Shown: one piece after another, positions 52,019-61,118 of the stretch
Layout: every line of letters begins with the position of its first letter
Numbering within the stretch: the first letter of the stretch is position 1
Source: Afipia carboxidovorans OM5
GTDB lineage: Bacteria; Pseudomonadota; Alphaproteobacteria; Rhizobiales; Xanthobacteraceae
Length of the DNA stretch: 64,000 bases
Assembly: GCF_000218565.1 (NCBI RefSeq)
Contig: NC_015684.1
Location: 1,178,001-1,242,000, forward strand
Direction of reading: 5' to 3'
Translations under genes and position numbers: made by a program
The notes under the pieces: model-generated
Seen by the model: only the letters and a program-made list of their open reading frames with translations
Told to the model about the DNA's origin: nothing
The model's database searches: none

Positions 52019-52633
52019 CTATGCGGTCAACGACTGGCAGCGCGCGAGGAACAGCTTTTCCGCCTTGGTCGCCGACCAGGGCGTCAGATAGCTGTCGACG
52101 CTCGCCGGGCTGAGTTTCGGGTCGCGGCCGAACAGGCGTTTCGCCTCGGCCTGGCTGAAGCCCGCAAGGCGCGTCGCCTCGAGATAGGCCGCACCGATAT
52201 CGGCGGCCTTGATCATGGTCTCGATCTCGGCGGGCAGCACCGCAGGCAGGCCGAAGCGCAGATGGATTGCGGCAAGAAGTCGCCGCTCTACGACTTTGTA
52301 GGAGCCGCCGATCACCGCCTTGAACGGAGAGATCATGTCGCCGATGACGTATTCGGGCGCATCGTGCAGCATTGCCGCGAGCCGCACCCGGCGGTCGACG
52401 CGCGGCGCGTGCGTCCGCAGCACTTCCTCGACCAGCAGCGTGTGCTGCGCCACCGAGAAGATATGCGCGCCGTGGGTCTGGCCGTTCCAGCGCGCGACGC
52501 GGGCAAGCCCGTGGGCGATGTCGGTGATTTCGACATCGAGCGGCGAGGGATCGAGTAGGTCGAGACGGCGGCCCGACAGCATACGCTGCCAGGCACGAGG
52601 CGCGGGCTTTGCGGGTGTGCGTTTCGCCGTCAT
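52019..52633 (-). CDS. HD-domain phosphohydrolase (YfbR-like)
   Basis: A 204-residue protein with an HD domain: H64 in VAQHTLL, H90-D91 in MLHDAPEYVIGD, and further acidic residues near 150 (KAADIGAAYLEA). It is similar to YfbR-type 5'-deoxynucleotidases, so nucleotide hydrolysis is inferred. The start at 52633 overlaps the tag stop codon (ATGA). The phosphatase gene follows after 71 bases. Confidence 0.86.
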   Translation of the reverse strand: MTAKRTPAKPAPRAWQRMLSGRRLDLLDPSPLDVEITDIAHGLARVARWNGQTHGAHIFSVAQHTLLVEEVLRTHAPRVDRRVRLAAMLHDAPEYVIGDMISPFKAVIGGSYKVVERRLLAAIHLRFGLPAVLPAEIETMIKAADIGAAYLEATRLAGFSQAEAKRLFGRDPKLSPASVDSYLTPWSATKAEKLFLARCQSLTA

Positions 52634-53259
52634 GAGGCTTTGCGGGAAGTCTTGCGTTGGCGCTTCGGTTGCCCGCAGGTGGCATGGCAATGGCAGGTGA
52701 TCATGTGATCGTTGACCATGCCGGTTGCCTGCATGAAGGCATAGACGATGGTCGGGCCGACGAACTTGAAGCCGCGCTTCACAAGCTCCTTCGACATCGC
52801 AATCGACTCCGGCGTCGAGGTCGGAACCTGCCCTTTACTGCGGAAACGATTCATCTTCGGCTTGCCGTCGACGAAGCTCCACAACAGCTTCGAGAAGCCG
52901 GGGCCTTCCTCCATGATGACGAGATAGGCCTGCGCGCTTTTCACCGCGCCTTCGATCTTGGCGCGATTGCGCACGATGCCGGCATCGTTCATCAGCGCGG
53001 CGATCTTCTTCGCGTCGTAACGCGCAATCTTCACCGGATCGAAATCGTCGAAGGCTTTGCGGAAATTGTCGCGCTTGCGCAGGATGGTGATCCACGACAG
53101 CCCCGCCTGGAAGCCATCGAGGATCAGCTTCTCGAACAGTGCACGGTCGTCATATTCCGGCACGCCCCATTCCTCGTCGTGATAGGCAACGTAGAGCGGG
53201 TCCTCGCCCGGCCAGGCGCATCGCGGCAGATCTTTCACGCGCGAAAGAGCAGGGCTCAT
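52630..53259 (-). CDS. tag: DNA-3-methyladenine glycosylase I
   Basis: The 209-residue enzyme excises 3-methyladenine from alkylated DNA. RCAWPG and YHDEEWG (C14 and H27), together with H185 and C189 in NDHMITC, supply the zinc site found in E. coli Tag. LILDGFQAGLSWITILRKR is the helix-hairpin region. The tail after residue 195 is Lys/Arg-rich. It overlaps ygfZ upstream by four bases and the HD gene downstream by four. Confidence 0.95.
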   Translation of the reverse strand: MSPALSRVKDLPRCAWPGEDPLYVAYHDEEWGVPEYDDRALFEKLILDGFQAGLSWITILRKRDNFRKAFDDFDPVKIARYDAKKIAALMNDAGIVRNRAKIEGAVKSAQAYLVIMEEGPGFSKLLWSFVDGKPKMNRFRSKGQVPTSTPESIAMSKELVKRGFKFVGPTIVYAFMQATGMVNDHMITCHCHATCGQPKRQRKTSRKAS

Positions 53260-54131
53260 GTGACGGCCTTCTTCGGCAGCGCGATGTCCTGCGGCGCGAC
53301 GAAGGTCAGCGCATGGCCCTCGGCCGTGACCGCCAATCCGGATTCGATCGCATCGTTGACGCGGTCGACGCGCAGCAGCGCGAGTCCGTGTCCGCCCGCG
53401 GAGGAGCCGAACGTGCCGACCGTCTTCTCGCCCGCCATCACCGTCGTGCCGGACGCAACATCGCCGTCGATGCCGACGCGGACGATGCGGTTACGCGCGG
53501 TGCCGCGATGCTGCATGCGGGAGACGACCTCCTGGCCGATGTAACAGCCCTTGTCGAAATCGACGCCGTGCAGGCGATCCATGTTGGCATCGTGCGGGAA
53601 GGCGTCGTTATAACCGAAGTCGACGCCACCGCGTGGCGCGCCGCAGGCAATCCGGTGGGCCTCGTAGTCGGCCTCGCTCGTCATCGTGGCGCCGATGGCC
53701 GCTGCCGCCTTCTCCGCAAGCTCCGCGGGCACGAGGATACGCCAGCCGAGCTCATTGTCGCGCGGATCGGCGAACGCGAGGTCCGGCGTCATCTGCGGTT
53801 GTCCGTCCCAGACGGCCAACACGCCGAGCGAGTCGGAAAGGTTTTCGATCACGACCTTGGCGCGCAGCTTGTAGATCGACAGGCGCGCGGTGAGCGGCTG
53901 CGCGAGGCTTTTCGGGCAATCGAGCAGAAAGCCGCCACCATGGCCCGCGGGAATCTCGGTGACGAGAAAGTCGGCGATGATCTTGCCCTGCGGCGTCAGC
54001 AGCGCGCCGAAACGGCCAAGGCCGGGGCGGACCAGTTCGATATTGGTGGTGACGAGGCCGTTGAGAAAGTGGCGAGCGTCCTCGCCGCCGACTTTGATCA
54101 CGCCCCGATCGGAGAGAAATGCGGATTTCAT
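53256..54131 (-). CDS. ygfZ: Folate-binding Fe-S cluster repair protein YgfZ
   Basis: A 291-residue GcvT-like protein that assists iron-sulfur enzyme maintenance with tetrahydrofolate. The signature KGCYIGQEVVSRM (about residues 181-193) has the key cysteine. FLNGLVTTNIE near 24 and LLTPQGKIIADFLV near 47 are other family blocks. The ATG at 54131 (MKSAFLSDRGVI) is the family start; a 54-codon longer frame is spurious. It is the first gene of ygfZ-tag-HD-phosphatase-NadQ-like and is divergent from pyrC. Confidence 0.93.
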   Translation of the reverse strand: MKSAFLSDRGVIKVGGEDARHFLNGLVTTNIELVRPGLGRFGALLTPQGKIIADFLVTEIPAGHGGGFLLDCPKSLAQPLTARLSIYKLRAKVVIENLSDSLGVLAVWDGQPQMTPDLAFADPRDNELGWRILVPAELAEKAAAAIGATMTSEADYEAHRIACGAPRGGVDFGYNDAFPHDANMDRLHGVDFDKGCYIGQEVVSRMQHRGTARNRIVRVGIDGDVASGTTVMAGEKTVGTFGSSAGGHGLALLRVDRVNDAIESGLAVTAEGHALTFVAPQDIALPKKAVT

Positions 54132-54301
54132 GGGATTCTTGATCGGCAAGTTCTTGAAAGACGTTGATCGGCAGAAGTTTCGCGAAGAATCGCACATCGC
54201 CGATATCGCCATGAAACGTAAGGCTGTAAGGTGCGCGCAACAAGCCCCGCGCGCGGCTTGCGCGGCGCAAATGTGACATTCCAGCAGCGGCATTTCAGAT
54301 A

Positions 54302-55636
54302 ATGGCTCAGACCTTCGATCTCCTCCTCAAATCCGGCACCGTGGTCAATCAGGACGGGGAGGGGGTGCGCAACATCGGCGTCACCGCGGGGCGCATCGCC
54401 GCGCTCGACGTGCCGGACGATGCCAGTGCCGGCGAGGTGATCGACTGCAAGGGCCTGCACATCCTGCCCGGCGTGATCGATACCCAGGTGCATTTTCGCG
54501 AACCGGGCCTCACCCACAAGGAAGACCTGGAAACGGGCTCGCGCAGTGCGGTGATGGGCGGCGTCACCGCCGTGTTCGAGATGCCGAACACCAACCCGCT
54601 GACGATCACCGAGGAAACCTTCACCGCAAAGATCAACGCCGCGCATCACCGCATGCATTGCGACTTCGCCTTCTTCATCGGCGGCACGCGTGAGAACTAT
54701 CGCGATCTGCCGGAACTCGAGCGCGCGCCGGGCTGCTCGGGCGTCAAGGTGTTCATCGGCTCATCGACCGGCAGCCTACTTGTCGAGGACGATGACGGCC
54801 TGCGGCATATTCTGAGCGCGATCCGCCGCCGCGCCTCGTTCCACGCCGAGGACGAATATCGCCTCAACGAGCGCAAGAATCTGCGCATCGAGGGCGATCC
54901 GCGCTCGCACCCGGTGTGGCGCGATGAGATGGCGGCGCTGATTGCGACCAAGCGGCTCGTCGGCATCGCGCGCGAATACGGCAAGCGGATTCACGTTCTG
55001 CATATCTCGACCAAGGAAGAGATCGCCTACCTGCGCGATCACAAGGACGTCGCAACCTGCGAGGCGACGCCGCATCATCTCACGCTCGCCGCGCCCGAAT
55101 GCTACGAACGGCTCGGCACTCGCGCGCAGATGAATCCGCCGGTGCGCGATGCAACCCATCGCGAGGCGATCTGGCAGGGCATCTCACAGGGCATCGTCGA
55201 CGTGCTCGGCTCCGATCACGCGCCGCATACGCTGGACGAGAAGGGCAAAACCTATCCGGCTTCGCCTTCCGGCATGACCGGCGTACAGACGCTGGTGCCG
55301 ATCATGCTCGATCACGTCAATGCCGGGCGGCTGTCGCTTGCGCGCTTCGTCGATCTGTCGAGCGCGGGGCCGGCGCGCATCTTCAACATCGCCTGCAAGG
55401 GCCGGATCGCAGCGGGCTACGATGCCGACTTCACCGTCGTCGATATGAAGCGCAGCGAGACGATCCGGAACGAGGACAACGCGTCGCGCGCGGGCTGGAC
55501 GCCTTATGATGGTGTGAAGGTGAAGGGCTGGCCGGTCGGCACGTTCGTTCGCGGACGGCGGGTGATGTGGCAGGGCGAACTTGTGGCGGCATCCGGCGGC
55601 GAACCGGTGCGCTTCATGGAAACGCTGAAGCCGTAA
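54302..55636 (+). CDS. pyrC: Dihydroorotase, class I
   Basis: The 444-residue amidohydrolase cyclises carbamoyl-aspartate in pyrimidine synthesis. GVIDTQVHFREPG (about 57-69) has the first zinc histidine pair, HISTKEEI near 238 and TPHHLTL near 259 further ligands, and GSDHAPHT near 302 the catalytic aspartate. It is class I by its length and the DxHxR pattern. Start at 54302; the intergenic space to ygfZ is 170 bases and holds both promoters. Confidence 0.94.
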   Translation: MAQTFDLLLKSGTVVNQDGEGVRNIGVTAGRIAALDVPDDASAGEVIDCKGLHILPGVIDTQVHFREPGLTHKEDLETGSRSAVMGGVTAVFEMPNTNPLTITEETFTAKINAAHHRMHCDFAFFIGGTRENYRDLPELERAPGCSGVKVFIGSSTGSLLVEDDDGLRHILSAIRRRASFHAEDEYRLNERKNLRIEGDPRSHPVWRDEMAALIATKRLVGIAREYGKRIHVLHISTKEEIAYLRDHKDVATCEATPHHLTLAAPECYERLGTRAQMNPPVRDATHREAIWQGISQGIVDVLGSDHAPHTLDEKGKTYPASPSGMTGVQTLVPIMLDHVNAGRLSLARFVDLSSAGPARIFNIACKGRIAAGYDADFTVVDMKRSETIRNEDNASRAGWTPYDGVKVKGWPVGTFVRGRRVMWQGELVAASGGEPVRFMETLKP

Positions 55637-55663
55637 TTCCTGGTGAGAGAATACGCTGCTTGC

Positions 55664-55750
55664 GTCATGGCCGGGCTTGTCCCGGCCATCCACGCCTTGG
55701 CGACATCCGCAGAAAAAAAGCGTGGATCACCGGGACAAGCTCGGTGATGA
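55664..55750. repeat. ATGGCCGGG-family double-hairpin repeat
   Basis: GTCATGGCCGGGCTTGTCCC opens the first hairpin with GGCCAT. CCACGC and GCGTGG pair in the middle, and ATCACCGGG with CTCGGTGAT makes the second hairpin. It is the same plan as the repeat at 58463. It lies in the gap after pyrC. Confidence 0.75.
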
Positions 55751-55829
55751 AGGTCGCGTGTTTTTTGAATCTATCTGGGTCCCCGCTTGCGCGGGAACGG
55801 CGATAGTGCGTGGGATACCTTGAGCGTCG

Positions 55830-56093
55830 TTACTGCTTGAACGTCACCAGCGAGAATTCGCCGCTGCGCACGCGTGCGGGCAGACCCTCGACGAACTTCG
55901 CCACCGCATCCTCGCCGTAGGTGTTCACCAGTTCGGCGAAGGCCGCGAACAGGCTCGCCTGCGCGAGGCAGTCGCCGTCGATGCCGTCGTGAAGCGCTTC
56001 CGCCCACGCCTCGTTTAGATAGGTCAGCGCGGCCTGCTTCTGTTCCTGATCGGGGAGAGCGGCACGGGACGGAGCGAGACGGGAATACGACAT
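55830..56093 (-). CDS. Conserved small hypothetical protein
   Basis: An 87-residue soluble protein. QKQAALTYLNEAWAEALHDGIDGDCLAQASLFAAFAELV (about 18-56, quoted here in parts) predicts three helices, and VNTYGEDAVAKFVEGLPARV another. I recall similar proteins in Bradyrhizobiaceae but no function. Codon use is normal. It is convergent with pyrC. Confidence 0.72.
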   Translation of the reverse strand: MSYSRLAPSRAALPDQEQKQAALTYLNEAWAEALHDGIDGDCLAQASLFAAFAELVNTYGEDAVAKFVEGLPARVRSGEFSLVTFKQ

Positions 56094-56214
56094 GAACGAT
56101 CCGGAATCAGGCGCGGCGCGCCGTTGAAATGTTCCAGAGCTTTAACATGGGGGGCGGGCGAGCCCAGTCAGTTCTTGCGAAAGGGTTAACGCAAACGAGA
56201 CGGCTGTAGATAAA

Positions 56215-56607
56215 TCAGTTGGCATATCGCGAAGTCAGGTTCCGCGAGATGTCGGCGCCCTCGACGAGGTAGCGGCGGACCACGAGATTCGCCGCCGGGG
56301 TGCAGGTCCGGTAGGTCTGCTGGAAGCCGTTATAGCCGCGGTTGAAACTGGCGATCATCCGGGTGCGGCGGTCGCCGGACGGCGTCTCGGCCTCCACCAG
56401 CGCCTGCATCTGCGTGCGCCATTTCTGGCCCTCGTTGGTGCCGCAGATGCCGCGCAGGTAATGCAGCGCGCCGAGGATTTCCGCGAGCCGCTGCAAATCG
56501 GCATCGAACGGCGCGGCCTCGTCCTCCGCCCGCGCGGCGGTGGCCGGCAGCAGGATCAGGCAGGTGAGGAGCACGGCGAGGGCACGGCGCAGCATGGCGG
56601 GGGTCAT
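56215..56607 (-). CDS. TIGR02301 family exported protein
   Basis: A 130-residue protein with a signal peptide (LAVLLTCLILLPATAARAE, cleavage near residue 27). LAEILGALHYLRGICGTNEG and SFNRGYNGFQQTYRTC are the TIGR02301 blocks, with two cysteines. This family is restricted to alphaproteobacteria and uncharacterised. The Nudix gene ends about 54 bases upstream on the same strand. Confidence 0.87.
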   Translation of the reverse strand: MTPAMLRRALAVLLTCLILLPATAARAEDEAAPFDADLQRLAEILGALHYLRGICGTNEGQKWRTQMQALVEAETPSGDRRTRMIASFNRGYNGFQQTYRTCTPAANLVVRRYLVEGADISRNLTSRYAN

Positions 56608-56661
56608 AACCCTGCCGGCGTGGCGTAAGCAAGGCGGCTCTCGCGGCAGGCCGAGGCTGGC

Positions 56662-57093
56662 TTATGGGGTCGCCGCCAGAATCCGCTCGACGGAGAGCAT
56701 GACGTCCCGCAGCCCTTCGGTCACCGGCAGGTTGCCGAGCTGCCCGGACGTCAGCCATTTGGCGTCGTCGAGTTCGTCGTTGAGATTAATCTCGCCGGAC
56801 ACCCAGCGGGCGGCAAAGGGCAGGATGATGAAATGGCGGCCGGCGCCGGTCCTGAGCGGCAGGGCCTCGCGATACCCGGCGAGCCCCACGACCTCGATGG
56901 TGAGGCCGGTTTCCTCCATCACCTCGCGTGCGACCGCCTCGGTCAGGGATTCGCCGAATTCCACACGGCCGCCGGGGAAGGTGTAGATGCCGCGGGCCGG
57001 GTTGCGGTTGCGGCGGGTGAGCAAGATCTTGCCGTCGCGGAAAATGCCTGCGCTGACCGCGATCTGCGGCCGTGCGGCGAGGGTGTCGTTCAC
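56662..57093 (-). CDS. Nudix hydrolase
   Basis: A 143-residue protein with a complete Nudix box, GGRVEFGESLTEAVAREVMEETGL (cut here at about residues 41-64), with the metal-binding REVMEE. It probably hydrolyses a nucleoside diphosphate derivative; the substrate is not readable. The GTG at 57093 is five bases after the upstream gene's stop codon and is preferred to a GTG at 57141 inside that gene. Confidence 0.88.
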   Translation of the reverse strand: MNDTLAARPQIAVSAGIFRDGKILLTRRNRNPARGIYTFPGGRVEFGESLTEAVAREVMEETGLTIEVVGLAGYREALPLRTGAGRHFIILPFAARWVSGEINLNDELDDAKWLTSGQLGNLPVTEGLRDVMLSVERILAATP

Positions 57094-57097
57094 GTCT

Positions 57098-57571
57098 TCA
57101 GGATTCCATGATGCTGTCGATATCGGTGCCGTCGGAGACACCGTGGATCAAAGCGCCAGCCATCGCAAGCAGAGGCTGAATCCAGCCGATTGCCTCGGTG
57201 GCGAGCCTGATGCGGGTGGTGTCCTGTCTGGTGCTGCGCATGCCTTCGCTGACCGCCACCAGAATATCGCGCATCGAGCCGATCACGCGGTCGAATTCGG
57301 CCTTCATCGCGACCTCGGCCTGCTCATAGGCCTCGATGGTGAGCTCTCGCGCCTTGAGGTTCGAGGCCTCGAAATGCTGACGGTAGGTCAGCGGCCGCCA
57401 GCTCAGGAAATCCTCGGCGCATTCGGGCATGTCCGGGATCATTTCGAGCAGCATGATCGCTTCGTTGAAATGATTGAGATAGTCGGTCGCGAGCCCCGTG
57501 CGCGGATTGATGTTGTTGTCCTTCAGCAGTTTGTCGCGAGCCGCTTTTGCCGCGGCATCGGGTTGGCTCAT
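57098..57571 (-). CDS. Conserved hypothetical protein, helical
   Basis: A 157-residue protein from ATG 57571 (or 57601). NNINPRTGLATDYLNHFNEA (about 19-38) and LLEMIPDMPECAEDFLSW are characteristic of a family I recall in Rhizobiales without function. The rest is helical, with a C-terminal hydrophobic stretch (AIGWIQPLLAMAGALIHGV). Convergent neighbours do not help; the Nudix gene follows on the same strand. Confidence 0.78.
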   Translation of the reverse strand: MSQPDAAAKAARDKLLKDNNINPRTGLATDYLNHFNEAIMLLEMIPDMPECAEDFLSWRPLTYRQHFEASNLKARELTIEAYEQAEVAMKAEFDRVIGSMRDILVAVSEGMRSTRQDTTRIRLATEAIGWIQPLLAMAGALIHGVSDGTDIDSIMES

Positions 57572-57685
57572 CGTCAGGGCTGAAGATTGGGATAACGCCA
57601 TTGCGGGCTTTGAAGGGTCTGATGCGGCTGGCTAAAAGGTTACAACGCGGCCCATTAATGATCGGTATCTGGTTAGAGGGAAGGC

Positions 57686-58441
57686 ATGTGCGGGCGATTC
57701 ACGCTGACATCGGCGCCGGCTATCCTGCGGCAGGCCTTCAACTATGCCGAGCAGCCGAACTTTCCGCCCCGTTATAACGTTGCGCCGACGCAGCCGGTCG
57801 CGGTGGTGCTGGCCAGCGAGGGCGCGCGGCATTTCCAGTTGGTGCGCTGGGGATTCATCCCGGCCTGGGTGAAAGACCCGAAGGCGTTTTCGCTCGTCAT
57901 CAACGCGCGTTCCGAAAGCGTGCTGGAGAAGCCTGCGTTCCGCAATGCGATCCGGCGGCGGCGCTGCCTGGTGCCGGCCGACGGCTATTACGAATGGCAG
58001 GCGGGCGGCGCGCGCAAGCAGCCGTTCTACATTCACCCGCGCGACGGCGCGCCGATGGGCCTCGCCGGAATTGCCGAGACATGGGTCGGGCCGAACGGTG
58101 AGGAACTCGACACCGTGGCGATCGTGACGACAGCGGCGCGGGAGGAGATGGCGCATCTGCATGCGCGCGTGCCGGTGCTGATCGCGCCGAATGACTATGC
58201 CTGCTGGCTCGACGGCGGCGAGGCCGCAACGGCGGAGGCGATCCGTCTGTTGCAGCCGCCGCCCTCGGGAAGCCTCGCGTGGCATCCGGTGTCGGTCGAG
58301 GTCAATCGTGTTGCGAACGATCACGCCGGGTTGCTGGAGCGCATCGAGCCTGTTGAAGTTGCGGAGCCTGAGAAGCCGGAGGCTTCGTCGCGTCGTGCCA
58401 CGCGTCGCGCGTCGGAGGAGAGGCAGGGCTCGCTGTTTTAA
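57686..58441 (+). CDS. SRAP domain protein (YedK/HMCES family)
   Basis: A 251-residue SOS-response-associated peptidase. The enzyme links its N-terminal cysteine (C2 in MCGRF, after Met removal) to abasic sites in single-stranded DNA. N73 in INARSE, E103 in YYEWQ and H159 in HLHARVP complete the active site. The C-terminal 30 residues are basic and unconserved, ending GSLF. It is divergent from the preceding hypothetical gene. Confidence 0.94.
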   Translation: MCGRFTLTSAPAILRQAFNYAEQPNFPPRYNVAPTQPVAVVLASEGARHFQLVRWGFIPAWVKDPKAFSLVINARSESVLEKPAFRNAIRRRRCLVPADGYYEWQAGGARKQPFYIHPRDGAPMGLAGIAETWVGPNGEELDTVAIVTTAAREEMAHLHARVPVLIAPNDYACWLDGGEAATAEAIRLLQPPPSGSLAWHPVSVEVNRVANDHAGLLERIEPVEVAEPEKPEASSRRATRRASEERQGSLF

Positions 58442-58462
58442 ATTGATCTGATGGAAAGACTC

Positions 58463-58550
58463 GTCATGGCCGGGCTTGTCCCGGCCATCCACGTCTTCCT
58501 TCGGGCGAAAATTTTAAGACGTGGATGCCCGGCATAAAGCCGGGCATGAC
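58463..58550. repeat. ATGGCCGGG-family double-hairpin repeat, full cruciform
   Basis: First hairpin ATGGCCGGG-CTTGT-CCCGGCCAT, then ATCCACGTCTT pairs with AAGACGTGGAT across a short loop, then second hairpin ATGCCCGGC-ATAAA-GCCGGGCAT. Outer GTCATG and CATGAC also pair. It fills the gap between the convergent SRAP and FAD-dehydrogenase genes. Confidence 0.8.
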
Positions 58551-58555
58551 AAATC

Positions 58556-59968
58556 TCACACCACCTTGCCCGGATTGAGAATGTCGAGCGGATCGAGCGT
58601 GCGCTTCAGCGTGCGCATCAGGTCGAGCGCGACCGGGTCCTTTACATGCGCAAGCTCGTCACGCTTGAGAAAGCCGATGCCGTGTTCGGCAGAGATCGAG
58701 CCGCCATGCTTCAACACGATCGCGTGGACGACTTCGTTCATCTCATGCCAGCGCGCGAGATAGGCCGCCTTGTCGGCACCAACGGGCTGGCTCACGTTGT
58801 AGTGGATGTTGCCGTCGCCGAGATGGCCGAACGCCACCGCCCGAGCGCCGGGAATGAGCTTCGCCACCGCTGCATCGGCATCGGTGAGAAACGTCGGCAC
58901 CGCCGCCACCGGCACCGAGACGTCGTGCTTGATCGAACCGCCTTCGGGCTTCTGTGCGGGCGAGATCACCTCGCGTAGCGTCCAGAACATCTTGCGCTGC
59001 TCAAGGCTTGCAGCGATCACCGCATCGTCGGCCAAGCCATCTTCCATCGCAGCAGACAGAATGTCCTCAATCAGTGTGCGCGCATCTTCGCGCGGCGAGG
59101 AAATTTCCATCAGCACATACCAGCGATATGGGCCTACGAGCGGCGCGCGCAAGCTCGGCCCATGCTTCACCGCGAACGACACCGCGACGTCGGAGATCAA
59201 CTCGAAGCTTGTCAGCGTCGCGCCTGCGGCGGCCTGCGCGCGGTTGAGAAGCGACAGTGCGGCTTGCGGCGAGGCAAGGCCGACAAAGGCGGTCTCGACC
59301 GTGCGCGGCTTCGGCAGCAGCTTCAGCACCGCCGCGGTGATGATGCCGAGCGTGCCTTCGGAGCCGATGAACAGGTTGCGCAGATCGTAGCCGGTATTAT
59401 CCTTCTTCAGCTTCGACAGGCCGCGCAAAATGCGACCATCGGCGAGCACGACTTCAAGCCCGAGCACCAGATCGCGCGCGATGCCGTAGGACAGCGCGGC
59501 GATGCCGCCGGCATTGGTGGAGAGATTGCCGCCGATGGTGCAGCTTCCCTCCGAGCCGAGCCATAGCGGGAAGATGCGGTCGGCCTGTTCTGCCGCCGTG
59601 TGGGCATTGGCGAGAATGACGCCGGCCTCGCAGATCATGGTGCTGGAGGCAGCATCAACCTCGCGGATCTTGTCGAGGCGGCGCAGCGAGATGACGATCT
59701 CGCCGTGATGCGGGATCTGCCCGCCGACGAGGCCGGTGTTGCCGCCCTGCGGCACCAGCGGCGTCCGCGTCTCGCTCGCGAGCTTGCAGATCGCCGCGAC
59801 TTCGTCGGTGCTGCCGGGGCGCAGCACCAGCGGCGTGCGGCCCTGATAGAGGCCGCGCTCCTCGACGAGATAAGGCGCCTTATCCGCCTCGCCACTGACG
59901 GCATGCTTGTCGCCGACGATGGCGCGGAAACGCGCAAGCAGATCGTCGGAGAGGGGCGCGGCCGTCAT
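58556..59968 (-). CDS. FAD-linked 2-hydroxyacid dehydrogenase (GlcD/D2HGDH type)
   Basis: A 470-residue flavoprotein with the PCMH-type FAD domain: VPQGGNTGLVGGQIP (about 72-86) and GSEGSCTIGGNLSTNAGG (about 138-155). The C-terminal FAD_oxidase_C domain has GHLGDGNIHYNV, the metal-binding histidines near 380, and SISAEHGIGFLKR. Substrates in the family include D-lactate, glycolate and D-2-hydroxyglutarate; which one is unclear. It overlaps the Sua5/TsaC gene by four bases. Confidence 0.9.
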   Translation of the reverse strand: MTAAPLSDDLLARFRAIVGDKHAVSGEADKAPYLVEERGLYQGRTPLVLRPGSTDEVAAICKLASETRTPLVPQGGNTGLVGGQIPHHGEIVISLRRLDKIREVDAASSTMICEAGVILANAHTAAEQADRIFPLWLGSEGSCTIGGNLSTNAGGIAALSYGIARDLVLGLEVVLADGRILRGLSKLKKDNTGYDLRNLFIGSEGTLGIITAAVLKLLPKPRTVETAFVGLASPQAALSLLNRAQAAAGATLTSFELISDVAVSFAVKHGPSLRAPLVGPYRWYVLMEISSPREDARTLIEDILSAAMEDGLADDAVIAASLEQRKMFWTLREVISPAQKPEGGSIKHDVSVPVAAVPTFLTDADAAVAKLIPGARAVAFGHLGDGNIHYNVSQPVGADKAAYLARWHEMNEVVHAIVLKHGGSISAEHGIGFLKRDELAHVKDPVALDLMRTLKRTLDPLDILNPGKVV

Positions 59969-60945
59969 GGCGCGGGCCGCTCGGCGGCGGCGCGGCGCAG
60001 CCGGTCGTTGATCGCCTCGCCGAGGCCGGCAGTGGGAATCGGCATCACGGCTATCGTGCGCGCGCCGGTCTCGTCCAGCGCCCGCAGATGGCTGAACAGG
60101 TTGGCAGCAGCTTCGATCAAATCGCCACGCGGCGAGAGGTTGAGCGTGCGGCCCGCAGGCGCACCGGGGAGCGGCGGGCCGAAGGCAAGCAGCGCCTCGC
60201 CGTTGCGAAGCTCCGTGGCATTGAGTCGGACATTGGCTGAGGGCGCATAATGCGAGGCCAGCATGCCGGGCGCGAGCGGGCCGTTCTGCACAGGCGCGGG
60301 CTGGCGCGCCAGCGGCGTGCCGAGTACGGCTTCGATCGCGGCACGAGGTGTGCCGCCGGGGCGCAGCAGAATGGGGGTACCAGTGCAGCCGACGATGGTC
60401 GATTCGACGCCGACCTGGACCGGTCCGCCATCGACGATGAGATCGATCCGGCCGTCGAGATCATCACGGACATGCGCGGCGGTCGTCGGCGAGACATGGC
60501 CGGAGCGATTGGCCGAAGGGGCGACGATCGGCCGGCCGAGCGCCTGCAGAATCGCCTGCGCCACCGGATGCGCCGGAATCCGCACGGCGACCGTCTCGAG
60601 CCCCGCGGTGGCGAGGTCCGAAACCGGGCAATCGGCCGTTTTGGGCAGCACCAGCGTCAGCGGCCCCGGCCAGAAGGCCCTCGCAAGCTTGAAGGCGGTG
60701 TCGTTGAAGCGGGCGATGCGCTGGGCGGCTTCCAGCGTCGGCACATGGGCAATGAGCGGGTTGAAGGAGGGCCGCCCCTTGGCTTCGTAAAGCCGCGCAA
60801 TGGCGCTTCCGTTGGTGCCGTCCGCGCCAAGGCCATAGACGGTCTCGGTCGGGAAGGCGACGAGGCCGCCAGCCGCCAGACATTCTGCCGCCGGGCGGGT
60901 CGCCTCCGCCGCGGGAAGGATTTTTGTGGTCAAAATCAGGGTCAT
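59965..60945 (-). CDS. L-threonylcarbamoyladenylate synthase, Sua5 type
   Basis: A 326-residue enzyme of the first step of tRNA t6A37 modification. FPTETVYGLGAD (about 31-42) and KGRPSFNPLIAHV near 56 bind nucleotide and threonine; SANRSGHVSPTTA near 144 is the family loop. Beyond residue 215, APGMLASHYAPSANV opens the extra C-terminal Sua5 domain, so it is Sua5 rather than short TsaC. The downstream FAD enzyme overlaps it. Confidence 0.94.
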   Translation of the reverse strand: MTLILTTKILPAAEATRPAAECLAAGGLVAFPTETVYGLGADGTNGSAIARLYEAKGRPSFNPLIAHVPTLEAAQRIARFNDTAFKLARAFWPGPLTLVLPKTADCPVSDLATAGLETVAVRIPAHPVAQAILQALGRPIVAPSANRSGHVSPTTAAHVRDDLDGRIDLIVDGGPVQVGVESTIVGCTGTPILLRPGGTPRAAIEAVLGTPLARQPAPVQNGPLAPGMLASHYAPSANVRLNATELRNGEALLAFGPPLPGAPAGRTLNLSPRGDLIEAAANLFSHLRALDETGARTIAVMPIPTAGLGEAINDRLRRAAAERPAP

Positions 60946-60998
60946 CGCGCCCTTTTATGAGCGCTGGGCGCGCCTGCGTCAAAGCGTTCTCGCGCGCC

Positions 60999-61027
60999 TT
61001 GCGGCGAGCGGAGGGCGCGGCTATAAG
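60999..61027 (+). promoter_or_regulatory. Promoter of the tRNA-Pro gene
   Basis: TTGCGG (60999-61004) and TATAAG (61022-61027) are 17 bases apart, close to a sigma-70-like consensus, with transcription expected to begin a few bases before the tRNA at 61042. Confidence 0.5.
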
Positions 61028-61041
61028 ACCCGCCTCAACGT

Positions 61042-61118
61042 CGGAGTGTGGCTCAGCCCGGTAGAGCACTGCGTTCGGGACGCAGGGGTCGCAGGTTCGA
61101 ATCCTGCCACTCCGACCA
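61042..61118 (+). tRNA. tRNA-Pro (anticodon CGG)
   Basis: A 77-base cloverleaf. The acceptor stem CGGAGTG pairs with CACTCCG, followed by A and encoded CCA. The anticodon stem CTGCG/CGCAG encloses TTCGGGA, anticodon CGG. The T-arm has GGTTCGAATCC. A T-run follows at once and can terminate transcription. Confidence 0.96.
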
